From Burkholderiaceae bacterium (lineage in GTDB: Bacteria; Pseudomonadota; Gammaproteobacteria; Burkholderiales; Burkholderiaceae), in assembly GCA_027486025.1 (NCBI GenBank), contig JAIXPY010000122.1, positions 1 to 36,228 of the forward strand: DNA of 36,228 nt. Reading direction: 5' to 3'. A model generated the notes under the pieces. The model ran no database searches, had not been told where the DNA came from, and worked only from the letters and a program-made list of their open reading frames with translations. A program made the translations under genes and the position numbers. Below are positions 8,728-15,379 of this stretch, one piece after another (position 1 is the first letter of the stretch; each line of letters starts with the position of its first letter).

Positions 8728-10368
8728 ATGGAATTCGAAATACCAGAAACCCTGGCCAATACGCTACTTGGAACGATCAATGAGGATTCTCTGCTTGCTA
8801 GGCGGCTGAGGGAGTACGGCCTTTCCCGAGGCAAACGTGTGGTGCCCAGCCGCCTTTTCGATGCCGACTCACTTAACACACTCTATGACCTGTGCCGTAC
8901 AGCCAACGAGCGTGAGCTGTTGTTCCAAATGCTGGCGCTAGATAATATCCACTCTGCGCCGGCTGCCCGAAAAATTCCCAGCTTGGAGCATCTGATCCCC
9001 GGTCTGATCGCTTGGCTGTCGCGCGACATGATCGATGGCTGGCTTTATAAGCTCGGCAAGGACGGTGTGTTACAGCCTTGGTTGGTCCATTCTATGCGCC
9101 ATGTGCAGCCTGTCGATAGCGCAGCTTACGTCATCATCGGCCTGCTGGCCAATACATTGCAGGCTGCGGGACGGGGGCCGGTCGCCGATCCGAGGCTAAG
9201 GTATACCGCCATGACCAATAGCATTAGCTTTCATGCCGAGGATATTTTGGATTTCACGATTCCCGAATTGATGACGGGTCATGGTTACTTCAAAGAATGT
9301 ACAGAATTCAAAAATGAATACGAGACACACTCAAAGCGTTTCATGCAGATGCAGCCAAAGTTTGGTGCGCAGTTTACTGTTTCTGGCAATGTCTGGATGT
9401 CCAGCGAAGGGCCTCGTCCACAACTCGAATGCATGCGGCTGCAGGCAGGCACAACGGCGCGTTGCGTAAATGACGAAGAGCTGCTGGAACGTCACTTTGA
9501 CACCACCGCCGATGCAACCTTCTGGCGCGGAAGTGGTATCAGCGAGGGTTTTGAACGGATTCCCCAACATTGCTATCTACACCTATTCCACCTGGATTAC
9601 CACCGCAACATATGGGCGCATGTACAAAATGTAAGTGCGTATCGTTACAAGCCGGAATTGCGTGACAAGCTGGTTTTGCCGCATGCTCATCGCAACTTGA
9701 TTGATATCTTGACCGCTGATCGTAACTTCCTGATGGAGGACATTGTGGAGGGTAAGTCGGGAGGAACAACCATCCTGTGCAAAGGCGCGCCTGGCCTAGG
9801 TAAGACGCTGACAGCAGAGGTCTATGCTGAGGTCGTCGAGAAACCACTATACCGCGTGCATTCTGGTCAACTCGGCGTGACGGCAAGCTCAGTGGAAGCC
9901 AGCCTTTCGAAAATCCTGCGCCGCGCGGCGCGCTGGGATTCGGTGCTGTTGCTCGACGAGGCCGACGTCTACATTCGCCGCCGCGACAACGATCTCCAGC
10001 ACAACGCCATCGTGGCTGAGTTTTTGCGTACACTCGAGTACTTCAACGGCTTGCTATTCATGACCACGAACCGGGTAGCTGATATTGATGACGCCGTCCT
10101 GTCTCGTTGCATCGCCATCATTCAGTTTGAGACACCGACACAAGTGCAGGCGAAACAATTATGGAAATCGCTAGCGCAGCAGTTCAACATCGAATTGTCC
10201 GACGACCTGGTTGAGCATTTGATAGTAACCTATGCAGCTGCCAGCGGCCGCGATATCAAGGAGTTACTCAAGCTGACGCTCAAGTTTTGCAAGGGTAAGA
10301 ATTTGTTACTCAGCGAGGAAGCCTTTGCTCAGTGCGCGGCTTTCCGCAGTATCGGTAAACCCGTCTAA
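8728..10368 (+). CDS. AAA+ ATPase with a large uncharacterised N-terminal region
   Basis: A 546-aa protein. Residues 1 to about 320 match no domain I recognise. A single C-terminal AAA module follows: Walker A GAPGLGKT (about residues 353-360), Walker B SVLLLDEADVY (about 404-414), a sensor-1-like FMTTNR, and an arginine-finger-type VLSRC (about 456). A small helical lid region closes the protein (SGRDIKELLKL). The ATP-binding and hydrolysis residues all look intact. The ATG is preceded by a purine-rich GAAAGAGTGAAAGAGTAAAAAG tract that contains several weak ribosome binding options. By eye the gene is more GC-rich than its neighbours and uses more C/G-ending codons, which suggests transfer. 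The stop is one base before the next ATG, so the hydrolase is almost surely translationally coupled. Possible roles: remodelling of a membrane or protein target, or defence; neither is shown. Confidence 0.85.
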   Translation: MEFEIPETLANTLLGTINEDSLLARRLREYGLSRGKRVVPSRLFDADSLNTLYDLCRTANERELLFQMLALDNIHSAPAARKIPSLEHLIPGLIAWLSRDMIDGWLYKLGKDGVLQPWLVHSMRHVQPVDSAAYVIIGLLANTLQAAGRGPVADPRLRYTAMTNSISFHAEDILDFTIPELMTGHGYFKECTEFKNEYETHSKRFMQMQPKFGAQFTVSGNVWMSSEGPRPQLECMRLQAGTTARCVNDEELLERHFDTTADATFWRGSGISEGFERIPQHCYLHLFHLDYHRNIWAHVQNVSAYRYKPELRDKLVLPHAHRNLIDILTADRNFLMEDIVEGKSGGTTILCKGAPGLGKTLTAEVYAEVVEKPLYRVHSGQLGVTASSVEASLSKILRRAARWDSVLLLDEADVYIRRRDNDLQHNAIVAEFLRTLEYFNGLLFMTTNRVADIDDAVLSRCIAIIQFETPTQVQAKQLWKSLAQQFNIELSDDLVEHLIVTYAAASGRDIKELLKLTLKFCKGKNLLLSEEAFAQCAAFRSIGKPV

Positions 10369-10369
10369 G

Positions 10370-11086
10370 ATGGCAACGTTTGACACGTCTTTCCTAGGAG
10401 GTTCGCTGCTGGGCCGGCTCAGTTTTCGACCCGGCACTGTACCCGACAAACCAGCTTTGCCCGCTGGTCGTCACAACCTGGGTATTGCTAGCGAGCGCGA
10501 CGCCGTATTGATCGTGCCGGATGGTCTGCAGCCTGGAGTTCCAGTCGCTTTGCTCGTGATGTTTCATGGTGCCGGTGGTAGCGCCGACAAGGTGCTGCCA
10601 TTCTTGATCGACTATGCGTGTCAGCGTGGCTTTTTGCTTCTGCTGCCGCAGTCTCAGTTTCCAACTTGGGACTTGGTCGTGGGCGGTAACGGCCCAGACC
10701 TGGAGCGGCTAGACAAAGCATTACACGAAGTGGCATCACGTTTTTCAATCAATCCATTCTATTTGGGATTTGCTGGCTTTTCGGACGGAGGCAGCTATGC
10801 GCTGTCAGCAGGCGTGACCAATGGCGACATTGTTAGCCACGTGATCGCATTTTCCGCAGGCTTCATGTCAGTCTTTCAGCAAAACGGTCTCCCCCGCATT
10901 TTCATCGCCCACGGTTTGCAAGACGAGCAGCTGCCGATTGAAACTAGTGCGCGTCTTCACGTAGCCAAACTTAAGGCCGCAGGTTATGACGTAACCTCCT
11001 TGGAATTCAGAGGTCCGCACCACATCGAGCCGCCAGTGGTTGCATTGGCAATTGATTTCTTCCTGAAACCGACGGCGCAGCCGTAA
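10370..11086 (+). CDS. Alpha/beta-hydrolase (esterase/carboxylesterase-like)
   Basis: A 238-aa serine hydrolase. The oxyanion-hole motif is MFHGAGG (His about residue 66). The nucleophile elbow is GFSDGG (Ser about 136), the likely catalytic acid is in HGLQDEQLP (about 185), and the likely catalytic His is in GPHHIEP (about 216). The fold resembles the PHB-depolymerase/phospholipase-carboxylesterase group; the substrate is unknown. The ORF track starts at a TTG at 10325 inside the ATPase gene. I choose ATG 10370 because it follows the ATPase stop by a single base and opens the conserved region. No signal peptide is seen, so the enzyme should act in the cytoplasm. Base composition matches the ATPase gene rather than the host genes, so the two probably moved together. 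Confidence 0.87.
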   Translation: MATFDTSFLGGSLLGRLSFRPGTVPDKPALPAGRHNLGIASERDAVLIVPDGLQPGVPVALLVMFHGAGGSADKVLPFLIDYACQRGFLLLLPQSQFPTWDLVVGGNGPDLERLDKALHEVASRFSINPFYLGFAGFSDGGSYALSAGVTNGDIVSHVIAFSAGFMSVFQQNGLPRIFIAHGLQDEQLPIETSARLHVAKLKAAGYDVTSLEFRGPHHIEPPVVALAIDFFLKPTAQP

Positions 11087-11208
11087 CAAGTCAGGCCTCG
11101 GAGTAGTAATAGATCGTGCTAATAATTTGACTATAGAGTACATGGGAGTGCGGTCATTTTTAGGGGATGTGCGCCAAAGTGTTGCTTGGAAAATAACGCT
11201 AAATTTGG

Positions 11209-11354
11209 TGAAGGCATAGTCCAGGCAGTTGAGAAAGCAACACAAACTGGAATCCTTTGGTCGCAGGTTCAAGTCCTGGTGGGCCCACCAGAAAAGCAAA
11301 CCCTCATCAGCAATGGTGGGGGTTTTGTTTTTTTGAGCGTTACTTTAAGTAACG
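11209..11354 (+). repeat. Direct repeat, right copy: pseudo-tRNA, terminator hairpin and perfect palindrome
   Basis: The fuller partner of 8360-8483. TGAAGGCATAG is followed by a decayed tRNA 5' half. AATCCTTTGGTCGCAGGTTC and AAGTCCTGGTGGGCCCACCA then nearly reproduce the intact tRNA 3' half, including CCA. A hairpin terminator and the perfect palindrome CGTTACTT-T-AAGTAACG (11338-11354) follow. The decayed 5' half (no proper acceptor or D-stem) rules out a working tRNA. With the left copy it brackets the ATPase/hydrolase pair. Confidence 0.87.
11298..11334 (+). terminator. Terminator hairpin inside the right direct repeat
   Basis: AAACCCTCATC pairs over 11 positions (two G-T wobbles) with GGTGGGGGTTT around AGCAAT, followed by TGTTTTTTT. 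It would stop transcripts leaving the hydrolase gene. The left copy keeps only the 3' arm and part of the 5' arm. Confidence 0.8.
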
Positions 11355-11368
11355 ATTAGTATCGTTGG

Positions 11369-11623
11369 CTACTGTTTGCCCTTGCTATTCGATCCTTTGC
11401 CACCCGGTACTTCAGCATCTTTAAAGTTGGGTTGATTTTTATCTTGCTGTCCCGGCGCATAGGATTTAGCAGACTGACCTGAATTTTTTTCTTGTCCAGG
11501 AGCAAACTGCTTTGCGGATTGCCCTCCCCCCTTTTGTTTTCCTGGCGCATTGGCGCTATTACCCTGAGCAAAAGCAATACATGGAATTGCTGCGAGAATA
11601 CCAATTATCACAAATTGTTTCAT
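11369..11623 (-). CDS. Small exported APGQ-repeat protein
   Basis: An 84-aa protein with a clear signal peptide (MKQFVIIGILAAIPCIAFAQ, likely cut after AFA). The mature part is low-complexity, hydrophilic and rich in Gly, Lys, Gln, Ser and Asn. It contains two copies of a roughly 15-residue unit, GQSAKQFAPGQEKNS and GQSAKSYAPGQQDKN. AGGAG lies 8-9 bases upstream of the ATG on the minus strand, which supports a real gene. The mature part is probably disordered; I do not know its function. It lies between two copies of the recurring repeat tail, with the palindrome of the right direct repeat just past its stop. Confidence 0.75.
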   Translation of the reverse strand: MKQFVIIGILAAIPCIAFAQGNSANAPGKQKGGGQSAKQFAPGQEKNSGQSAKSYAPGQQDKNQPNFKDAEVPGGKGSNSKGKQ

Positions 11624-11726
11624 TTTGATCTCCTAGGGTAGGGTTATTAGATCCTATGCCCATATTGCTGTAATAGCAAATTTCCATATCCTATAACTTG
11701 GGGCTTTTCGGGCGCTAAGCCATTTT

Positions 11727-11773
11727 CAGTAGTAGTTCGGGGTTTTGTCCTTGAAATGTTGCATTAAGTAAGA
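11727..11773 (+). repeat. Relic of the repeat tail (terminator arm plus decayed palindrome)
   Basis: CAGTAGTAGTTCGGGGTTTT followed by GTCCTTGAAATGTTGCATTAAG resembles the tail of the direct repeats (CAGCAATGGTGGGGGTTTTG, then TCTTTTGAGCGTTGCTTAAAG). The palindrome is decayed. It lies in the 446-base gap between the APGQ gene and the cold-shock gene. The rest of that gap is AT-rich and probably holds the csp promoter and leader, but I cannot fix the promoter. Confidence 0.55.
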
Positions 11774-12027
11774 CGCATTCAAAATCGTTATTAAAGGTAA
11801 AGATTTCAAAAATCTAAAGTATTTTGAGAAGGAAAAATAGTTAGCAATACCTAAGCGAGAGTCGAGTAAATTATGATGAAGATATTTCACCCTTTACTGA
11901 ATAAATAGGGTAGTATGGATGTAGTGATTTTCAAGCAAATAGTGTTGTTGTACTAGTAATTAATACCGCAGTTCTGCGATAGTTCTTCTTAGCATCTCCC
12001 CCGCCATTCTTGACTTTCGCCCTACTT

Positions 12028-12055
12028 GGGGCATAGCCCCTTTTTAATTTTTTTA
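12028..12055 (+). promoter_or_regulatory. Hairpin and T-run in the cold-shock leader
   Basis: GGGGC-ATA-GCCCC is followed by TTTTTAATTTTTTT and ends a few bases before the AAGGAA ribosome binding site of the csp gene. It has the form of a terminator. It may end transcripts from upstream or act as an attenuator within the csp leader; long structured leaders are usual for cold-shock genes. Confidence 0.55.
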
Positions 12056-12069
12056 AGGAATAGTCAGAT

Positions 12070-12273
12070 ATGGCAAACGGAATTGTGAAATGGTTTAACG
12101 ACGCTAAAGGCTTCGGCTTTATTACCCCTGATCTTGGTGGCGATGATTTGTTCGCTCATTTTTCAGCAATTAATAGCAATGGATTTAAATCGCTAGCTGA
12201 AGGTCAAGCGGTTACTTTTGATATTGCTACAGGCCCTAAAGGCAAGTTAGCATCCAATATTCAACCTGCTTAA
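12070..12273 (+). CDS. Cold-shock protein, CspA family
   Basis: A 67-aa single OB-fold cold-shock domain: [17 protein letters not shown] with the RNP1 motif KGFGFI, and [10 protein letters not shown] with the RNP2-like motif LFAHF. It binds single-stranded RNA and DNA and melts mRNA structure at low temperature. Full family length. AAGGAA lies about 10 bases upstream of the ATG. It is followed by its own terminator and then infA, which fits a cold-adaptation unit for translation. Which csp paralogue it is cannot be decided here. Confidence 0.93.
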   Translation: MANGIVKWFNDAKGFGFITPDLGGDDLFAHFSAINSNGFKSLAEGQAVTFDIATGPKGKLASNIQPA

Positions 12274-12314
12274 ATAAGAAGCAAATACCAGGCTTAAATT
12301 ATTTTGCCTGGCCT

Positions 12315-12339
12315 AAAGCCCAGCATGTCTGGGCTTTTT
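12315..12339 (+). terminator. Terminator between csp and infA
   Basis: AAAGCCCAG and CTGGGCTTT form a 9-bp stem around CATGT, and the T-run continues past the stem. It ends just before the infA ribosome binding site (AAGGATG region), so infA expression depends on read-through or on a promoter I cannot see. Confidence 0.85.
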
Positions 12340-12360
12340 CATTTTTATTAAGGATGCAAA

Positions 12361-12621
12361 ATGGCAAAAGAAGAATTACTTGAAATGGAAGGTCTTGTTG
12401 ATGAAATTCTGCCGGATTCTCGTTATCGGATTACTTTAGACAATGGCCATAAGCTCATTGCCTATACAGCAGGAAGGGTCAAAAAAAATCACATCCGTAT
12501 ATTGGCTGGAGATAAGGTTTCTTTGGAGATATCCACTTATGACTTGAGCAAAGGTCGTATCACATTTAGACATCTTGAGAAGAAGCAATCGTTTGCTGGT
12601 TCGCCGAAAAGACGATATTGA
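12361..12621 (+). CDS. infA: Translation initiation factor IF-1, longer paralogue
   Basis: An 86-aa S1-like OB-fold protein: [40 protein letters not shown], then [21 protein letters not shown]. These are hallmark IF-1 segments, which occupy the ribosomal A site during initiation. Standard IF-1 has 72 residues, so this copy has a basic C-terminal extension ([16 protein letters not shown]). Betaproteobacteria often carry two infA genes, one in the ribosomal operon and one near a csp gene. This looks like the second, and a role in cold or stress initiation is an inference. Confidence 0.92.
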   Translation: MAKEELLEMEGLVDEILPDSRYRITLDNGHKLIAYTAGRVKKNHIRILAGDKVSLEISTYDLSKGRITFRHLEKKQSFAGSPKRRY

Positions 12622-12674
12622 TCTTTAAAGTTTAAATCGCAAGTTAAATTAATTTTTGCAAGGAGACTCAGACT

Positions 12675-12727
12675 CTGGTCGATTCGGCCCTGGGCCGCCC
12701 ACTCATTAAGCGTTAGTTTAAGTAACG
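12675..12727 (+). repeat. Relic of tRNA end plus palindrome
   Basis: CTGGTCGATTCGGCCCTGG and GCCCACTCATT resemble a shrunken tRNA 3' end (compare TTGGTCGCAGG, CCTGGTGGGCCCACCA). It runs into AAGCGTTA-GTTTAAG-TAACGCTT, a version of the recurring palindrome with 8-bp arms. The tRNA part is only weakly matched; the palindrome is clear. Confidence 0.5.
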
Positions 12728-12738
12728 CTTATCTCCTT

Positions 12739-12794
12739 AAAACCACTTTGGAGCAACGAAGTGCTAAACAGTTGCTCCAAAAATCCTGTGGTTT
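12739..12794 (+). terminator. Large hairpin downstream of infA
   Basis: AAAACCAC-TTTGGAGCAAC pairs with GTTGCTCCAAA and, after a 5-base bulge, GTGGTTTT. The inner stem is 11 bp with a 13-base loop; the outer stem is 8 bp. It lies about 120 bases after infA. There is no long T-run, so it may be a 3'-end stabiliser, a terminator or part of a small RNA. Confidence 0.5.
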
Positions 12795-12889
12795 TGAAAA
12801 CTAACGAGTGAGGGAGCATTTCTCAAATGATGTGTTATTTCACTATGTAAAGTACTACACGCCGATAATGAGGCGACGTAAGCTCTTGA

Positions 12890-12932
12890 AACATAGCGGT
12901 TTTGTCTTTTGAGTGCCGCTTTAAGTAACGGT
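12890..12932 (+). repeat. Relic of the repeat tail with palindrome
   Basis: GCGGTTTTGTCTTTTGAGTG followed by CCGCTTTAAGTAACGG closely follows the tail of the left direct repeat (GGGGTTTTGTCTTTTGAGCG, CGTTGCTTAAAGTAACG). It ends about 70 bases before the marR promoter, in a gap (12795-13003) that otherwise shows nothing. Confidence 0.65.
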
Positions 12933-13003
12933 TGTGTGGGTGTTTTCCCCTTGTTTTATTTAGTTCTATTTAAAACGCCAAAACCATTAAATTTCTACAG
13001 GGT

Positions 13004-13037
13004 TTGACATTGGTCAATATATGTACTATATTAGTAC
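13004..13037 (+). promoter_or_regulatory. Sigma-70 promoter and MarR operator
   Basis: TTGACA (13004-13009), a 17-base spacer and TATATT (13027-13032) form a near-ideal sigma-70 promoter. Two inverted repeats cover it: TTGAC-ATTG-GTCAA over the -35 box and GTACTA-TAT-TAGTAC (13023-13037) over the -10 box. This is the expected layout for repression by the MarR protein encoded immediately downstream. Confidence 0.85.
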
Positions 13038-13041
13038 GCAT

Positions 13042-13461
13042 ATGAACTTTTTACCTATCGTTAAAGAGCTTGCTAGAACCTATCAAGAATTTGAGGCCTA
13101 CTCTTCCGCCCACATTCGCGGCTTGGGTCTATTGCCAGTCCAGTTCGATGTGATTGCCACTCTAGCCAATCAGCCGCCAATGACCTATAAGCAATTGGGT
13201 GAAAAAACCTTGATTTCTAAGAGCTCTCTTACTGGCGTAGTTGAGCGCATGGTTCAAAAAGGTTTTATCACAATCCTAGAGAACCCTGATGATGCTCGCA
13301 GTCATCTGCTCAAGTTAACAGTTAAGGGCCAAAATATTTTCGAAAAAGCTTTTCCAGGGCATCTTGAGCATCTTGAGTTGGCTTTTAAGAAGCTATCAAA
13401 AAGTCAAATGAAAGAAGTTGAAGAATCACTCAAAACACTTAAATCCATCTTTATAAGCTAA
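13042..13461 (+). CDS. MarR-family transcriptional regulator
   Basis: A 139-aa winged-helix regulator: TYKQLGEKTLISKSSLTGVV is the helix-turn-helix and NPDDARSHLLKLTVKG the wing with the family's DxR motif. The ORF track starts at 13021, but that ATG lies in the promoter's -10 region. ATG 13042 is the first that can be transcribed, since the start of transcription should fall near 13039-13040; the mRNA is therefore leaderless or nearly so. The gene heads a tight operon with a CDGSH protein, a DoxX protein and a flavodoxin-fold reductase. It probably represses that operon and releases it on an oxidant or small aromatic ligand (inference from family). No cysteine is seen in the protein, so direct thiol sensing is unlikely. 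Confidence 0.9.
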   Translation: MNFLPIVKELARTYQEFEAYSSAHIRGLGLLPVQFDVIATLANQPPMTYKQLGEKTLISKSSLTGVVERMVQKGFITILENPDDARSHLLKLTVKGQNIFEKAFPGHLEHLELAFKKLSKSQMKEVEESLKTLKSIFIS

Positions 13462-13471
13462 AGGAAGCACA

Positions 13472-13708
13472 ATGAATCCACATATCGCCAAAAAAGCACC
13501 TTACCCAGTAGAAGTAACTGCTGGCCAGTCCTATTACTGGTGCTCTTGCGGTCTAAGCAAGAATCAGCCATTTTGTGACGGGAGTCATAAAACCACCGAA
13601 TTCACGCCAGTAGCATTTACAGCAGAAAAGACCGAAACCGTTTACCTATGCGGATGTAAGCATAGTGCCAATGGTGCGTTTTGCGATGGCAGTCACAACA
13701 AGCTCTAA
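13472..13708 (+). CDS. CDGSH iron-sulfur protein with two zinc-finger-like motifs
   Basis: A 78-aa protein with two mitoNEET-type cluster motifs: CSCGLSKNQPFCDGSHK and CGCKHSANGAFCDGSH. Each has the C-x-C-x(8)-C-x3-H spacing that binds a [2Fe-2S] cluster by three Cys and one His. Such proteins transfer electrons or clusters and respond to redox state. The start follows AAGGAAG by 5 bases and lies 10 bases after the marR stop, so it is cotranscribed. The tandem motif type is common in bacteria. The neighbours point to a redox or quinone stress unit. Confidence 0.92.
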   Translation: MNPHIAKKAPYPVEVTAGQSYYWCSCGLSKNQPFCDGSHKTTEFTPVAFTAEKTETVYLCGCKHSANGAFCDGSHNKL

Positions 13709-13738
13709 GAGTTTTAAAAAATATTGAAAGGACAAAAC

Positions 13739-14149
13739 ATGACAAGCTTTGAAAACAGTTTCAATTTCCTGGGCCGAATTGCGATTGCGGCATTGTTTCT
13801 ACCAGCAGGCGTCAATAAGTTAATGGGTGTTGAGGGTACAACAGGCTATTTCGCATCTCTTGGATTGCCCGCTGTAGTTGTATTGGTTTGGGTGGTTATT
13901 GCCATCGAAATTTTAGGCGGCCTTGCTTTAATTCTTGGCTACCATACTCGCGTTGTCGCAATTGGTTTGGCACTTTTCACCTTGTTGGCCAGTATTGCTG
14001 GTCACGCATTCTGGGCAGCACCCGCGGATGCCGCATTTATTGCTCAGCTGTTGTTCTTTAAGAACATCGCCGTGATTGGTGGTTTGTTGGTATTAGCCTC
14101 ATGCGGCGCCGGTAAATTCAGTATCGATGGCTTCCAGCAATCAAATTAA
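13739..14149 (+). CDS. DoxX-family membrane protein
   Basis: A 136-aa protein with four hydrophobic helices: IAIAALFLPAGVNKLMG, VVVLVWVVIAIEILGGLALILGY, VAIGLALFTLLASIAG and LLFFKNIAVIGGLLVLASCG. The family motifs GVNKLMG and FFKNIAVIGG fit DoxX/YphA-like proteins of the inner membrane, often found beside oxidoreductases. The track starts at a TTG (13724) that is part of the ribosome binding region. ATG 13739 has GAAAGGA 6-7 bases upstream and is chosen. A decayed second copy of its C-terminal end lies 4 kb downstream. Confidence 0.9.
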   Translation: MTSFENSFNFLGRIAIAALFLPAGVNKLMGVEGTTGYFASLGLPAVVVLVWVVIAIEILGGLALILGYHTRVVAIGLALFTLLASIAGHAFWAAPADAAFIAQLLFFKNIAVIGGLLVLASCGAGKFSIDGFQQSN

Positions 14150-14173
14150 ATAATCTTAAATAAGGAGAGCAAA

Positions 14174-14731
14174 ATGACTAAAGTCGCAGTAGTCTTTCAT
14201 AGTGGTTATGGGCACACGGTTAAACAAGCTGAGGCAGTAGCTAATGGCGGTAAAGGCATATTGATAGCGATTGATGCCGAAGGTAATTTAACCGATGCAC
14301 AATGGGCAATCCTAAATGAGGCAGATGCAATCGTGTTTGGTTCACCCACTTATATGGGTTCAGTAAGCTGGCAATTTAAGAAATTTGCCGATGCGAGCTC
14401 TAAACAATGGTTTACTCAGCAATGGAAAAATAAAGTCTTTGGCGGCTTTACGAACTCTGCAACCATGAATGGCGATAAGCATTCAACCCTTCATTATTTC
14501 TTTACATTGGCTATGCAGCACTCCGGTATTTGGGTCGGGACTGGGTTAATGCCATCGAATGCTAAATCAGCCAAACGTGATGATGTCAATTATGTTGGTT
14601 CTTCTGCTGGCGCCATGATGACCACGCCCTCGGATGCTAGTGCAGATGAAGTGAATAGCGGCGATGTAGAAACAGCGCGCCTATATGGGGAGCGCATTGC
14701 CAAGATCGCCAGCGAACTTCACATCAAGTAA
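14174..14731 (+). CDS. Flavodoxin-fold NAD(P)H:quinone reductase, WrbA-like
   Basis: A 185-aa protein. VVFHSGYGHTVKQAEAV is the FMN phosphate-binding loop of the flavodoxin fold. FGSPTYMGSVSWQFKKF is the second FMN loop, typical of WrbA-like quinone reductases, and GGFTNSATMNGDKHSTL is the third. These enzymes reduce quinones by two electrons and limit semiquinone and oxygen-radical formation. AAGGAGAG lies 5 bases before the ATG. It is the last gene of the MarR-CDGSH-DoxX operon, which fits electrophile or quinone detoxification. WrbA proper is about 198 aa, so this is a slightly short relative. Confidence 0.9.
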   Translation: MTKVAVVFHSGYGHTVKQAEAVANGGKGILIAIDAEGNLTDAQWAILNEADAIVFGSPTYMGSVSWQFKKFADASSKQWFTQQWKNKVFGGFTNSATMNGDKHSTLHYFFTLAMQHSGIWVGTGLMPSNAKSAKRDDVNYVGSSAGAMMTTPSDASADEVNSGDVETARLYGERIAKIASELHIK

Positions 14732-15071
14732 CCAAGCAATTTAAAGAGGCGAGAAATGCTTCTCAGAAAATCGGGTGAACGTGACCATGCTGATCCCGGT
14801 TGATTAAGGCGTTTTGGCTCGCTCTCATTTACCAATCAGGCCAGCCCCAAAGTAGATTGCCAAAGAGATTCGCGAGTGATTGTTGGGGGTTGTATGGAAT
14901 GGAGTAGCTTTAAGCAATCGAATAGGCTATGCCGATAGTTACATTAAATCGGCATATAAAAGTAGATCAAAAAGAAGAGAGCCACATCAATAGGAGCAAA
15001 AAACACGGTTTAGTGCGTGTTTATCGCTTTTGATGTGTTTGATCTCGCCTGTTTTGTGCGAATAACACTGC
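14732..15071. other. Gap with two hairpins, no gene
   Basis: TATGCCGAT and ATCGGCATA (14928-14956) form a 9-bp stem. CACATCAA (14983) pairs with TTGATGTG (15030), enclosing AAACACG paired with CGTGTTT, a 55-base two-tier hairpin. They lie between the flavodoxin gene and the promoter of the riboswitch transcript. I see no reading frame of note. Confidence 0.5.
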
Positions 15072-15100
15072 TTGACAGCCCATTTTGGATTACCTAGAAT
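15072..15100 (+). promoter_or_regulatory. Sigma-70 promoter of the glycine riboswitch transcript
   Basis: A perfect TTGACA (15072-15077), a 17-base spacer and TAGAAT (15095-15100). Transcription should begin near 15107, about 35 bases before the first aptamer. Confidence 0.85.
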
Positions 15101-15141
15101 AGGCGCGAGTATGCAGTCAAGTAGTCAATGTAGGTAAGATT

Positions 15142-15371
15142 GGTATCGGGAGAGACCGCATTGAATTGCGGCGCCGAAGGAGCAACCGCCCCGGAAACTC
15201 TCAGGCAAAAGAACCGTTACCCCTTACATCTCTGAAGAGCCTTTAGCGCGCGTCCGCTAGAGCACCGCAGGAGCAAGCGCTTTTCTAAAAAGTGCGAATC
15301 TCTCAGGTCCAAAACAGAGGGGGCGTTTGCTAAGCATGGTGCAGGCAAGCCTAACCCCCGACGTTTTTTTG
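15142..15371 (+). promoter_or_regulatory. Tandem glycine riboswitch with terminator-like expression platform
   Basis: Two glycine (gcvT) aptamers in a row. The first has CGGGAGAGACC, GCCGAAGGAGCAACCGCC and GGAAACTCTCAGGCAAAAG. The second has CTCTGAAGAGCC, CACCGCAGGAGCAAGCG and GAATCTCTCAGGTCCAAAAC, closed by CAGAG. The conserved GGAGCAA and CTCTCAGG elements are unmistakable. Beyond the second aptamer, GGGGG (15319) can pair with CCCCC (15355), and a run of seven T ends 9 bases before the start codon; this can be a terminator that competes with the closing stem of aptamer 2. Glycine would then turn the gene on, as in known gcvT switches. Confidence 0.93.
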
Positions 15372-15379
15372 GACAATTT

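Noticed and set aside
14750-14830. Resemblance of GGGTGAACGTGACCATGCTG to an IS21-type element edge
   Set aside because: Too short, no transposase frame and no matching second end seen.
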